Shown: positions 24,691 through 37,146, numbered from the stretch's first letter. The stretch is 64,000 bases of DNA from Epiperipatus broadwayi (GCA_028023455.1 JAQFVV010006215.1:10437950-10501949), one strand, 5' to 3'. The notes: a model not told the origin generated them from the sequence alone. Program-made: numbers and translations.

Positions 24691-25835
24691 TGTGTGTGTG
24701 TAAAAGATAAATTAATGGAATATGAATAAATTAATATGTTATTAAAAATTATTGGTACTCTTAGTAATTTGATTTTATGTTAGATAGATTCGTTCGGCAA
24801 TATGATAGCATATTTTATACTGATCTCTTTACTCTGTCACCTACTGACTTCTTTTTTTTATTGTAATGTTATAACAGGAATTCTGTATTTTACTTGATTC
24901 AGTTTAGCATAATTCTTGCTACTATTTAATAGGGTCAAACTCAGAAGAATGTGGAAAGAACCATTATATAACCATACTTTTTATATTGAAAGTCTAAAAT
25001 CTAAAAATTTTTTTTTTTTAGTTTTTATGATTTTATATACAATAAATATTTAAACTTATCTAATATATTAATCCTGTATGTCTGCATATCTGCATGAGAA
25101 TGCTTAAGAAAGCATTTGTAATATTTCAAATGATAAATACATAATTGGGTTTGATTTTTGATCCTAGAGAAGGAAGGGAAGAAAAGTAGAATTATTGTTT
25201 TATTTTTTTGATCCATTTATTTAATTGAGTAATTAATCCACAATCCTTAAAACATTTTGAGATTTAAAACTACCTATTTTTCTATATAGCCATTAAATTT
25301 GATTAATCCATCACAAAACATTCATTTCCTTATATTATTTACATTAGTAGTTGATTATCTAAAATTTATAGATTTGTTTAATATATTTATATTAGAATGA
25401 AAATTTAGTCAAACGATTATTTGAGTCTCATATTCACTCTGTATTTATCCTTAGCACACTTTCTAACAATGAAACATCAATTTTTATATGTGATGTATGC
25501 CTTTGATGTAATTTTCTTGATATGCCTTCACTACAGAAAAGTAATACTAGTAAAAAAAAAATGTTATCTATCTAATCTATTGATGTAGTTAATCTTCATA
25601 TAAATAGTCTGTATATAGGTTGCACTAAAAATAAATAATATTATTAATTCACTATTTATATACACTGTTATATTTACTTTTTGATTAATACTTAATTACT
25701 TATTACTTTTATATTTTAAATAAAACAATAATAATTAAAATAAAAATATATTTATAAATTTACTTTTTTAAATATAACATAACAATTAACTTTTTTTTAT
25801 TTAAATATTATATTTAAACAAAAAAAAAAAAATAG

Positions 25836-26073
25836 GTATCTCCATAGTTTTGAAGATTTCTACAGAAAACTTGGCATTTCAATGGGTACAAGCAGCAGGC
25901 CAGGTCGAGGTCGAATTAGTTCAGGTCGTAGTTTGGCATATGCCCGAGACATTAACCGCGAATTCAAAGCGATTCGAGAAAAAGCCAAACTTAAAGAAAA
26001 AGAAAGAGAAAAACAGAGGGAAAGTGAAAAAGAAAAGGAGAAAGAAATGGAAAAAGAAAAAGATGAAGAAAAG
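25836..26073 (+). CDS. ARID4: ARID4 exon: ARID C-terminus and basic coiled tail
   Basis: Acceptor AAAAAAATAG ends at 25835 and donor GTATTA starts at 26074. One base completes a Lys codon and 79 codons follow. YLHSFEDFYRKLGI closes the ARID fold (the Y..YL..FE.Y helix). Next come an Arg/Gly/Ser-rich segment (SSRPGRGRISSGRSLAYARD) and a highly charged Glu/Lys helix (REKAKLKEKEREKQ onward) that may form a coiled coil or single alpha-helix. Phase 0 at its end matches the next exon. The acceptor has an A-run and no pyrimidine tract immediately before AG, which is unusual; the reading frame still makes it clear. Confidence 0.9.
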
Positions 26074-26480
26074 GTATTAAAATCATTTTGAATTTTTATT
26101 GATATTTTTTTTAATTTTAAACTTATTTTGAAAAGTGAAATTTAAAACATTCCACAAACTGACTTTTTAAATTATAATTTATTGTTCTTATTATTGTTGC
26201 TCTTTTTTTTTTTCAATATTAAAAAAAAAAAAGACAACTAGGTAATCAAGATTTACTTTTTATTTCTCAATTCATTCAAACCATTTTAAATTTGAATATT
26301 AAAATAAAATATATTGCTTAAGAAAGTCTCATAATGGAAAACTCACATCTAAATTTAATATTTTCAGTCTTATATATATATATAAAAAAAAAACAACTGC
26401 CGGATAAAACTATTTATATAGAAAAGTCAGTTGATTCCGCTACTGTCTTTAAGCGGTTTAAAAGGATTCCCTTTTTCTAG

Positions 26481-26699
26481 CCGGTAAACAAATCTAAAGA
26501 TGAAGATAAGGGCAGTTCTAAATCAAAAGACAAAGATGATGAAAAAATCAAAACTAATCGAGATGATAAAGGAAAGAGTAAAGATCGTAGTCATCAAGCA
26601 CCCATCATGTCCTCGGCAGAAACCACCCATGATGTTGTTGACAAGGAAGATTTTAAAGATATCAAGTCAAATCGAAGAGCAAATATGCGGTCCTTTACG
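26481..26699 (+). CDS. ARID4: ARID4 exon: Lys/Asp/Ser-rich linker
   Basis: Acceptor CCCTTTTTCTAG ends at 26480 and donor GTACCC starts at 26700. It contains exactly 73 codons in phase 0, from PVNKSKDEDKGSSKSKDKDD to a less charged SSAETTHDVVDKEDFKDIKS and finally RRANMRSFT. An alternative reading through the donor continues VPNIFS before a stop, so splicing at 26700 is preferred; it also gives the right phase for the exon at 33954. No recognised domain is present; this is probably disordered spacer. Confidence 0.8.
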
Positions 26700-29600
26700 G
26701 TACCCAACATTTTCAGTTACCATTAGTTACAGATTTTTTTTTTAATTGGCATGGAGTTTTTATTATTTTAAATAAATTATTGATTTCAATTTGCTTTTTT
26801 TTTTCCATTAACTAAGCTTAATGTTTATTATTACTATTATTATTATCATCATCATTAATATTAATTTTTAAATACTGATATATTTTTTTTTAAATTATAA
26901 TTTATTGAAATTTACATTTTGATTACTAATGTAAGTAGAAAATATTTATGAATGTATAATGTGCATGCGAGCAATTATATATAAATTTACATACAAATGT
27001 AAATCTTATTTTTTTTAACATTCCAGAATAACATTAATTAAATCATATACAACATTCTAGAAATGATTACACATAAATTCAGGCAGAAATTTATCATTGA
27101 TTTTTTACAGATCAATTTAATTTTTAATTTGGATTATCCAAAAGTAAAGTTACTAAATTGTAAATTGTTCTTATGATACTCGGTTTTTCTTTGATGATTA
27201 TCTGGGTTAGTTTTAGATTGCAGATTGAAACAGAATATTGATTCAGTGAGTCAAATAAATAATAATTTCTGCTTTCATTTTTTATAGTTTATTATATGGT
27301 AAACAAAAGTATAGAATAGCCCATATAATGGAAGACTTTTACTGGCCAAGATTAATTATAAGTTTATATAATTTTTTTATTATCCAATCAAAATGATTAA
27401 TAGTATAATTATGATTTGATAAGAAAGAACAAAAATATACTTGATGTTAGGAATTTATCTCACAAATTTTTAATATCAGTAAGACAGGTTAATTGCCCTA
27501 TTATGTATGTACAAATTATAATCTTCATGACTTTTAGCATAATTGTAGATTTTTTAGTTTATTCTAATATGAGAAATAAGTACTTATAATTATTGGAATT
27601 AGAGCTATATAAAACCTTGTGTTGTAATGATCTTTGTTAACTTGTTCCTGATTCTTTAAAAAAAAGTTTGACTGCCCTTCGTGGTTTAATAAAATGATGC
27701 ATTGATGAACTAAAGAATTAAAAATCTGTTATTCAGTTCACATTTCTCATTTAGTGTTCGAAAATCATATGACCTTTTGACCAATAAATTTTTCTATTTT
27801 TATTTTATTACATTACATTATTATATAACTGTGGAATCATTAAGAACTTTATCTCTTAGCAGATATTAATCGATAGTTAATTTCTTTTCAAGAAAGACAA
27901 ATCAGTGATGACTAGTTTGAATCATTTTTGGCCTACATCTGAATTTTTTCTTTATGTCTGGGCCTAAATTTATTTTAAAAATAATTAATCTTTTTATTAA
28001 ATCTAAACTTAGTTTAATTTTATTCAACATGTCTGGCATAGAATTCATTACATTCTCACAGAGTTTATGAGATAATGAAATATGCTTGCTCAAATAAATA
28101 GAAACATTTTTGCAATTTGAATAGATTTTCAGAGAAGATTCAATAATGATAATATTGGAGTGAATACTCTTAACATACTATAATAAAAGAAGTACATATA
28201 TAATTACATTATTGTATATTAATCGCTTGCTCAATTCGTACTAAAGTAGACAGTCTTAATGATGTATATATACACATATGCACTAAGTACTGAAAAAAAA
28301 AAAACATTAATAAAGCTGTTTACTGTAAGCTTTAGTAATAAATTAATACTAGAATAGTAATGCCTCCTACAAATCATCAAATTAGTTTAGTTATTAGCCT
28401 TCATTAATGATCCATTTTAGATTTGCATTTATATATCCAAAAACTATCTTACTATTTGAGCTAATAATATATTGTATATGTATTTTTTTTTTATTTAAAT
28501 GTACATGGATTTATTTATTTTTCATGCAATAAAATGGGATCTTTTTTTAATATACTATGTAGTTGTCATGCATTCATTAATTAGATTTTTTTTAAAATTA
28601 TCATTATGATTTTTTATGTAGAAAAGTCTAATTAAATTATTACCATTAAAATGAATTTTGATAAATAATTGAGAAGTTAGTTGTTTTCTTTTAGTTTTTG
28701 TAAAGTGATCATAAAATGAACTGGTACAGAAACAATTAATTTTAATTCTAACTGCAGACATTAAAATAGAAGAAAGAAAGAAATGCATACATCTCTTTAT
28801 TGGAACCAAGGATAATGCTCAAAATGATTAACCTGCAAATGTGGATTACAATTAAAAGTTACACCTCCGGAGACAATTTCTATGGAATAGAATTGATTTA
28901 ATATTAGTTGATGTAAAGCATATTTTTTTTAGGTCATGGGAGTTCAGATAGATGCATCATTTGACTATTTTGTGAATCTTATGCATTCTTTGCTTTGGAA
29001 GAAAAAATGTAATTGAATTTTTATGAAATCATCAAAATAATAAGATATACTTGGGGTTTTTTTTATATTAAATTTTATTTTTAATGTATAATTTGGTTCT
29101 CATTAAGAATTTACATAGAGAAATGTTATAAAATAAAGTTGTATTATAAACTTTATAAAAAATATTTTAAAGATTGCACTTATAATAGCAGCCCCTTCTC
29201 CTCCATGATTTTTTGCACACAATTCCATATGTATATATTAAATGCACTTTCTGTAGTAGGTATAATAATTAATCAATAAGGTATTATGATCAAATGAATA
29301 CCCTTGATTTTTATTATTTAATGTATAAATTTTCTTTTGATGTCTTAATTATTAACAAAATATCATAAAGGAATTGATCTGTAAAGATTCTAATTAGGAG
29401 ATGAATTCCCCAATGGTTTTATTAAGGTCTTCAATTTTGCCACCCATAACCATAGATTTGGAAGTCACTAACTACATGATTCATAGTTTGTGTTTACCTG
29501 AATTTATGTAGATCAGTGCCTGATAAATTCTATTTATGAAGCAGATAACCATGGATTGTCTTAAACCTGTTTATGAGATTCCAGTTGGGTCTAAGAAAAA

Positions 29601-29753
29601 CCGTTGATTATAATTGGTGAGTTAGCATATTCTTAATGTAATTCATTCTCAGATTTTATATATTGAGAGATATATCAAAACTTCAATTAGTGTTTTACAT
29701 TATTAAGATGCAATAATTAAATTTGTTATGTGCATACTCATTACGTAAAGTAA
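26700..29753. other. Intron stretch without recognised features
   Basis: No exon or clear mobile element was seen. A short ATT microsatellite (TTATTACTATTATTATTATC near 26828) and T-runs are present. The rest is AT-rich. Confidence 0.5.
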
Positions 29754-30156
29754 TATATATATTAATGCTATAAACTTAAGACCATGTGCCTGAAAAACAA
29801 CAGTAGGGACTGCTACAAATCTTACAACAAGATTTATTTAAAAAACAAGAGCAACCAACTCTTATCTTCAACCTACTTTTTAATTATATAGGAGAATCTA
29901 AAGCATTTTGATTTGAGAGCTTAAGGCTATTAAATACCTCACTGATAGAAATTTTGGACTTAATCAGTGAGGTATTTAATAGCCTTATGCTCTCAAATCA
30001 AAATGCTTTTGATTCTTCTACATAATTAAAAAGTAGGTTGAAGATAAGAGTTGGCCATTCTTGTCTTTTAAATAAATGTTGTGTTAAGATTTGTAGAGGT
30101 CCCTACTGTGGTTTTTCAGGAGCATGATCTTAAGGTTATAGCCTTAATATATATAT
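29754..30156. repeat. 400-bp foldback element
   Basis: The left arm (29757-29946) and right arm (29963-30156) are near-complementary over almost 190 bp. CTATAAACTTAAGACCATG mirrors CATGATCTTAAGGTTATAG, CAACTCTTATCTTCAACCTA mirrors TAGGTTGAAGATAAGAGTTG, and AATACCTCACTGAT mirrors ATCAGTGAGGTATT. The spacer is only about 16 nt (AGAAATTTTGGACTTA). TATATATATTAA flanks the left end and TTAATATATATATA the right. The central CCTCACTGAT followed by GAAA is reminiscent of a hammerhead core that has lost stem II. No ORF is present. Confidence 0.8.
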
Positions 30157-30399
30157 ATATATTATTATTATTAAGATGCATAAAATCCTTTTCTTTTAAA
30201 TTTCTATAGCTGCATATTAAGAATATGAAATTATTGTGTGTAAGAATTTCAGTGAAAAAGATGCTCTTATTTTGCAGTCACCTTCATTCAAACATTGATT
30301 TTGATTACAGGTTTACGGGGTTTTTTTTTACTTTAAATGCTTCTTGTTATATTTACTTGATTGCTATCATATACTGTTCCAATTTTTCTGTGACTTTTT

Positions 30400-30521
30400 A
30401 AAATTATTGATATTGTAATCACATATACTATATTTTTTCATATGTCAAATGCATTGACCGGGAAGCGAACCCGGGCCAGCTTCTTGGAAGGCAACTATGC
30501 TAACTGCTAGGCCACCAATGC
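30400..30521 (-). repeat. tRNA-Gly(TCC)-like SINE or tRNA pseudogene
   Basis: The minus strand from 30521 to 30451 folds as a 71-nt cloverleaf: acceptor GCATTGG paired with TCAATGC, anticodon loop CTTCCAA (TCC, glycine) and a T arm CCGGG/CCCGG. Two faults argue against a working gene: a G-A mismatch in the anticodon stem, and TTCGCTT in the T loop where an A is invariant (TTCGATT). The downstream sequence TGACATATGAAAAAATATA is shared with the element at 55578-55690, which has the same T-loop change. This points to a tRNA-derived SINE family. Confidence 0.6.
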
Positions 30522-32832
30522 TTGCAACACAGTATTTTAATATAACTCTTTACATTTATTTTAATAAACATTTTGAAATTAGAAGGATCACATTATAACC
30601 ATATAATATTGTATAAATAATTTATATTGACATGCGAATGCATTTCTCTTTTTTTTTTCATTTATATTATAACTAATACGATTTCATTCTCGTAGTTATT
30701 ATCTAAATTCATTTCTATATAAGATCTTTAGTCACAAATAAAAGCAATTTATATTTGTTTGTTTAGTAATTTGGACATTAACATTGTGAGATTCAATACT
30801 TTGTTTATCATATGGTGAATAAGAAAAATCATAAATCTTAATGTATTACATAATATTTTATACTATAAATTTATAATATATAAATATAATATGATTTTTT
30901 TGTTTTAGTAAAATGTATAGTTTTTCAGAAAAACTATACCTACAGTGAATACAATTTTGCAACATTTGACTTTTTAACTATACATGTGCATATTATTATC
31001 AAACAGCATTTTCAAATTAACATTTACTATATATATATATATATAATTTTAATAAGTAATATTTTAACGTTTTTTAATTGGCAGCATTTTAATTTCTCAT
31101 ATTTGATATATATAATTTTCAGGAGATGATTAAAATATTCATGTGCAATATATTTAATTTTCAAATGGCTACATTTTAATTTATAGATGTGATATTCTCG
31201 AACACTGTTCAAAAATATCATATTAATCTTTAATTTGAAGCACTTCAATTTACAGATTGGACTTTTAATATTTGGAAGTCATCTGTTGAATTAGATTTAT
31301 TTCAGAATTTCATTCTATAAATATAGTATTTTAAATATCTTTGTATTAATATTATTCAGATGCTTATTAATATTTAAAATGCACCAGCCAATATATGTTT
31401 TTAAATTGAACTTTCATGGCTATGTCAATAAATGTAGCACCAAGGTAACAGGAGCCTTCTACTTTTATGCAAAGCAATGACAACAAAATGTTTCTGAAAC
31501 ATTACACATAACATATGCTTTCAGAGAAATATAGAGAAGTCCTCAAAAAATAAATATCAATCCAGTAATTATTTTATAAGTGAGCATAATTTTTAAGATT
31601 AACTAAATTAATAATAATGTATTTCTAATCCAATAGCACATTTTTATAAAAGTTTTTTTATATGTTGTTTTTTAACTCATTATACTATGAAATGAGCTAT
31701 TTTTCATTATTTTATCACTAAAAAATATATGATGAAATTTATTAAAAGAAAATCTTTTTTTTTTTTTCAAATAAAATAAATTGTTTGTTTTATTTTTTTG
31801 AAAAAATATTTGTATATATATATTCTTACAATTTTAGATAAAAAAAATTACAGTATTTTGAAATAGATTATAAAATGTTTATACTTTTATAGAATGTTTG
31901 TATTAAATATGATGATCACAATATCATTATTTGTAAATAAAACAGAATATTGCAAACATCACTCTGAATATATAATTGTTCATCTTTGATGCTATTATTT
32001 TATTTGTACTTTATAACATAAAAATATTTTTACTATATATATATCAACTTATTTTATTTATATTAATTGATTAAGTTACTATTTTATTTATATAGATTTC
32101 TTATGAACATCATTTTCTAATAATTCAGTCAATATAAAAGGAAAAAACATAAAAAGGAAAGTAGATATTTTTAATATGATAATGGAAATTTATTTAAATC
32201 AAAGAAGAAAAGTAGTAGCTAATTAAAAGTATTCTGCAGGCAGTTTTAAATTTTTTAATCATTCTTAATTATTAAAAAATGAAGTTTGCTTTTTTAAAAA
32301 AAGAAACTTTATTTTTTATTGATTTCAAGTGATAATGATTGTTTGCAATTTATATTCAAAAGACTGAAATCAATTGTGAAAAGAGATTTATATATTATTA
32401 TCAAGATTGATTTAAATTACAATAATTTTTTTTATTAATCTGTATTTCTGTTTTTGTATTAAAATATTGATTTGCTGATTAACAGGTTGTTGAATTTTTT
32501 TTTCATTTCTCACTCTGCAAGAACAAATTCTTTTTCATCCAAAGTAAAGTTTTTATTTTAAACATTTTCATATTAAACAGATTTAATTTGTATTTCATAT
32601 AACTGAATATAATTGAGAATCTCTATTTTCATATCACATAACATTGCAATAAACAATGAAATTGTTTTGCTTTTTTTAAAAATTGTTTTATTATTTATAA
32701 ATCCTTGGAACAACACATATAATTAATAATATATACACATTTGTGTACTATTATTTATTGGGAATGCAATACCTGATTCACATGATAATAAAACTGATTT
32801 GCATTCTAATTTTAATTTCTTGTCATATTGGA
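30522..32832. other. Intron stretch without recognised features
   Basis: No exon, RNA gene or mobile element was recognised. An AT dinucleotide run lies at about 31026-31045. The rest is AT-rich sequence. Confidence 0.5.
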
Positions 32833-32935
32833 TGAGTAGGCCCTAGATAGGAATTTTACGCACAACCCTTTTTGCATCCATTGATTACTCTGGGTGGCAC
32901 TATTGTATGGAGAGTTTTGCCTCTGTTCTAAAATC
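32833..32935 (+). repeat. Family B repeat tail, solo fragment
   Basis: GGATGAGTAGGCCCTAGATA, GCATCCATTGATTACTCTGG and GGCACTATTGTATGGAGAG run in the order seen in the other family B copies, ending GTTTTGCCTCTGTT. No ribozyme core precedes it (the upstream ATTGGATGAG begins just after the position of the cleaved stem I). This may be a copy whose 5' end lies near the predicted self-cleavage region. Confidence 0.7.
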
Positions 32936-33953
32936 TAGTAAGTTAAAAGTGATAAGATTAGCTTTAAAAAAAAAATTATATAAAATGAAACCAGACATTT
33001 ATTTTTTTATTTTTTAATAAAATAGTTTATTAAGCAGCTATTATTTATATTCATTTATTTTTTTATTCTGTAATGTTTATGATAAAGAAAATTATATTTT
33101 TTTTATTAATAAAGAAATATCAAAAGATATGCTTTATGTATTTTATTTAAAAAATTAACATTGAGATAATAAAAAATTGTTATGATTTTGTAATATTTTT
33201 ATGATTTATTTGAATTCAGCTAAAATAAATTACTTCAAACTATTCTGACATCAATAAGTGATAGGGCAGTTGCACAATTACTTGAATTTTAAGTTTTTTA
33301 GTAATGCATTCAATGAACTAGTCTAAATTCATTTTTTAATAAATATTGTCTATTATATTTTTAAGATAAATTCTTTTATTATAAATCTCATGTTTTATAC
33401 TAAAAGTTATTAACAAAAAAAAAAAAACTTAAAAAAAAAGAAGTAAATTTTTTACAAGGTATAAACATTTGTGTGTGTGTGTGTATGTTTATGACATGAA
33501 TTTTTTTTTTTAAAAAAAATTATGATTTTTGCAAATTAAAATGACACATATTACATTATTTACTAAGAATTAAAGAAGATGACTCTAAATTTAATTGTGA
33601 GTACAATTTTGTGTTTAGTATTTAAATTTTATGATTTTTTTTTTTTTTCAAAAACATACTTTCATATATAAAATTAATCAAATAGAAAAATTGTTAAAAA
33701 AAATTAATAAAAATTATGTATAATGTTTAATAAAATATGTGTATGGCTTTATTGAAAAATTAAAATTATATAGTTCAAATAAAATGATATTCAATAAACT
33801 TTAAATTGTATATATTTATAACTAAATGGAAAGTAAATCACATTTTAGAAATAAATTGAATATTTTTTATTAAATAATAATAAGCAAGTGTGGGAGTATA
33901 AATTAAAACAATATATTGAATATGTATTTAATTTTTTTCATTTTTTTTTTTAG

Positions 33954-35284
33954 GGCAAAAAAAAATTATTTAAAGATGAAAAAAAAGAGGAGGAGGATGA
34001 AAAAAAAGAAGAAGTAAAAAAAGATAAGAAGGAAGAAGTCAAAAAAGACAAAAAAGATGAAGAAAAAGATATAAAAAAGGATAAAAATGAAAAGAAAGAT
34101 TCAGAAAAAAAAGAAAAGAAAATTGAAAAGAAGGACGACAAAAAGGATAAAAAAGAAGATAAAAAGGAAATAGATAAGAAAGATAAAAAAATAGAAAAAA
34201 AGGATAAAAAAGAATTAGATAAAAAAGAATTTGATAATAAAACAAAAAAGGAATCGGATAAAAAGGAATCTGAAAAAAAAGATAAAAAAGAGATTGAAAA
34301 GAAAGATAGAAAAGATAATGAAAAGAAAGACAAAAAAGTAATTGAAAAAAAAGATAAAGATGTCTCACCAAAGGATAAAAAAGAAAGTGAAAAGAAGGAT
34401 AAAAAAGAAATAGAAAAAAAAGAAATTGAAAAGAAAGAAAAAAAAGAAATTGAAAAGAAGGAAATGGAAAAGAAAGAGAAGAAAGAAGTAGAAAAGAAGG
34501 AAATGGAAAAGAAAGATAAAAAAGAAATAGAAAAGAAAGAGAAAAAAGAAATTGATAAGAAAGAAAAAAAAGAAATTGAAAAGAAAGAGAAAAAAGAAAT
34601 TGAGAAAAAGGAACCTGAAAAAAAAGAAAAAAAAGAATTGGATAAGAAAGATAAAAAAGAAATAGAAAAGAAAGAAAAAAAAGAAATAGAAAAGAAAGAA
34701 CCAGAAAAAAAAGATAGAAAGGAACCTGAGCTGAAAGATAAAAAAGAAATTGAAAAGAAGGATAAAAAAGAAATTGATAAAAAAGACAAAAAGGAATTAG
34801 ATAAAAAAGATAAAAAAGAAACTGATAAAAAAGATATAGAAAAAAAGGATAAGAAAGAACTAGAAAAGAAAGATGAAAAAAGAATTGAAAAGAACGAAAT
34901 GGAAAAACTTGAATTAGAAAAAAATGATGACATAATTAAAAAAGAATTTGATATAAATATTATTAAAAAAGATGAAAAAAAGGAAGTTTATAAAAAAGAT
35001 GAAAAGAAAGAAGATAAAAAAGAGAATGAAAAAGAGAAAAAAGAACTTGAAAAAGATAGAAAAGATGTGGAAAAAAAAGAAGAGAAAAAAGATAATGATA
35101 AAAAAGAAAAAAAAGATCTTGAAAAAAAGAATGAAAAGAAAGAAGATTTTAAAAAAGAGAAAGAAATTAAGAAAGATGAAAAGAAGGATAAAAAAATTGA
35201 AGAAAAGATGGAAGTAAATCAAAATTCCGATACCGATGAAGCTACTCTTTCTGACGATGATAAAGAATCTGATGAGGATGAGAG
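33954..35284 (+). CDS. ARID4: ARID4 exon: giant Lys/Glu/Asp-rich repeat region
   Basis: Acceptor TTTTTTTTTTAG ends at 33953 and donor GTAAAT starts at 35285. The exon has 443 codons plus two bases, open throughout and in phase with both neighbours. Almost all residues are K, E or D with scattered I, L, S and P. Its core is repeats of about eight residues such as EKKEKKEI and DKKDKKEI, which is a 24-bp minisatellite at DNA level. Alternating KK/E/D with i to i+4 charge pairing would favour a long single alpha-helix. The last 30 residues (NSDTDEATLSDDDKESDEDE) are acidic. Vertebrate ARID4 has a charged spacer here too, but much shorter. The long opposite-strand ORF over it is a composition artefact. 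Confidence 0.88.
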
Positions 35285-36652
35285 GTAAATTTTATTTATG
35301 TATATATAGTTGGTAGAAATGTGTGTGTGTATATATATTTTGTGATAATGTAGTCATTTATATGTCTATATATAATATAACAATGCTTATTTGTAGTTGA
35401 AATATTTAATTTTTTACATATTTGAATTTTGTAACTGGTGTTAAACGTTTGATTCAGACAAAAATTGTCAAGCTGCACTTTATGCTGTATTTACTTTTGG
35501 TTATATTTTTAATGACAATATAAATTCTTCTAGCTTAATTAATTTTAATTTTCAGAGACCACCAATTTAATAATTATTATAAAGAAAATATTTATCTTTA
35601 TCAATACCATAGTTATAATTGTTTTAATTTTATTAATGTATTTATAGTTTATGTATATTAGTGTGTACAGTATATAAAATTCATTATTCAAGTTGCACTT
35701 TTTAATATTTCTTTAAGTAATAACTGTAAGAAATAAACATTTACTCACTGCAAAATTTTGATAAAATAACTCATATTTAAAAAATGTAAAAAAAAATTTT
35801 ATTAATTGATTTTCTATTGATTATTTGTTTGAAAACTTTTGTATACTGTCATATCTTTTATTTGGAATGTATTTAAAAGTGATCATTAAATATAGAAAAA
35901 TAAATTGATACTTTATTAACAGTATGAATAAGTAATGGATTCATGTAGCTCAACAACCATTCAGAAAAATCTGAAGATAATTAATAATTATCTATCATAC
36001 AAAAATTATGCATGCCAAAGGATTTCACTTATAATTGGTGAAGATCTTAAAAGTTATTCAAGTTTTATAAAGTAATTTTAATTCATTGACTGTTTACATT
36101 TGGAAATTGGATGCCGAATGAAATCAATAAACTGAAAATGTCCAGAAACTTAAAAGTCTGTGTTTTGTTTTCGTTTCATTTATGTCTTTTAAAAGCAGAC
36201 ACAATAGATTAATAATCTTGATCTAAATAAAGGATAATCACCTTTTTAATTAAAAGGATTTTGTAATGGAAGTTCTAAGTTTGATTAATTCAAACTTTTT
36301 TAATTAGAAGACTTTTTTTTTAAATATTAACTAAAATTTTGTTGAAAAAGATAAAGTATATTTTTACCAAATTTGCTACTTTCCATATGCACTGTCTAGT
36401 AGATCTTATCAAGAAATTTACTTGAAACCTTGAATGATTGAAATTATAGCAATTAAACTCATGTGATTGCAATTGAACTAATAGATCTAAATAGGTCTTG
36501 AATGTGTTCAGTTTTAAATTAAGATATTCTCAAGATAAAATTAATTACTTAAAGCCCAGAAATATGTCCATTATTGTTGGTTTTATTCTTCATATGTATT
36601 ACTGATTTATTATTTTATATGATGGATTACTTGATTTGTTGTATTAAATAAA
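35285..36652. other. Start of the 24-kb intron, no features recognised
   Basis: GTAAAT donor at 35285. TG/TA microsatellite runs follow near 35320. No exon or mobile element was seen before the Penelope-like relic at 36653. Confidence 0.5.
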
Positions 36653-36965
36653 ATGACCCAACGCTTGCAAGAACACAAACTGATTAGAAGAGAGAAAACA
36701 GACGTATCCAAGATAGCAGACTACGTATGTGCCAATGAACATATGTTCAATTGGGAAAACACAAAAATATTGGATAGAGAAGTTTTTAAAAGGTACAAAG
36801 TAGAAAATTTAAAGAAGTTGCTCATGTGACAATGGCAAAAAATCCCATAAGCCAACCTAGTGTGACTCTACATAATATATGGAAACCACTAATCAACTTT
36901 TCTCTCAGGAAAAAGTGGAGAAATCAGGAGAACCTCATAGATAAGTTTATGAAATTTCTACTAAT
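36653..36965 (+). pseudogene. Penelope-like element GIY-YIG endonuclease relic
   Basis: An ATG at 36653 opens 59 codons (to TGA near 36830) reading QRLQEHKLIRREKTD, SKIADYVCANEHMFNWENTK and ILDREVFKRYKVENLK. After a frame change, KNPISQPSVTLHNIWKPLI follows (36836-36895). The order R(L)xEH, A.H....H.FNW....IL..E and a basic helix, then a K.N....... short tail, is that of the C-terminal GIY-YIG nuclease of Penelope-like elements. There the nuclease nicks target DNA for the upstream reverse transcriptase. The GIY-YIG motif itself and the RT are missing, so this is a 5'-truncated, frameshifted end of an element. It is too short to be called as a gene automatically. Confidence 0.65.
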
Positions 36966-36974
36966 TGTTGCCTT

Positions 36975-37146
36975 TGGCAGGATGGCTCAGTTGGTTAGAA
37001 CGTTACCTTAAAATTCAATACTCAAGAATCTAAGGATCCAGGTTCAAATCCCATGCTAGTACAGTCACTGATCAGGCCACAGCACTTGAAGAAGAGAGGA
37101 GAATAATACATCTCGAAATGTTGTGCATACTAACCTGTTTGATGTG
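36975..37146 (+). mobile_element. tRNA-derived SINE with hammerhead-like 3' region
   Basis: A box A-like GGATGGCTCAGTTGGTTAGA (36980-36999) and a box B GGTTCAAATCC (37041-37051) are spaced as in a tRNA head. The middle is expanded and does not fold into a good anticodon arm. The tail includes TCTCGAAATGTTGTGCATAC and a final AATATTTAAATAAAGTT. It abuts the Penelope-like relic within a few bases, so it may have been inserted there or may have been carried by that element. Confidence 0.65.
37078..37125 (+). ncRNA. Possible degenerate hammerhead in a SINE tail
   Basis: GCAC then TTGAAGA (canonical CTGANGA with one change), A, GAGA ... TCTC as stem II around a long loop, GAAA, TGTT, and GTGC pairing back to GCAC. 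The parts occur in hammerhead order, but the core has one substitution, the cleavage base would be U and stem II has a long loop. It may be a chance resemblance strengthened by its neighbours. Confidence 0.3.

Noticed and set aside
26700-26745. Extension of the ARID4 exon through VPNIFS to a stop
   Set aside because: The GT at 26700 gives a phase-0 junction to the open 443-codon exon and the chromo-barrel. Reading through would end the protein prematurely, although intron retention cannot be excluded.
30451-30521. Functional tRNA-Gly(TCC) gene
   Set aside because: The anticodon stem has a G-A mismatch, the invariant A of the T loop is C, no T-run terminator follows, and the same tail is found on another tRNA-like repeat.
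33950-34933. A 327-codon minus-strand ORF rich in Phe and Ser
   Set aside because: It is the complement of the A/G-rich Lys/Glu repeat exon of ARID4. The opposite strand has in-phase splice junctions and domain context. The minus frame is open only because the codons are TTT, TTC and TCT-type.
34972-35222. Other-frame Lys/Arg-rich and Phe/Leu/Ile-rich ORFs within the same exon
   Set aside because: They are shadows of the same low-complexity DNA with no start context or splice support.
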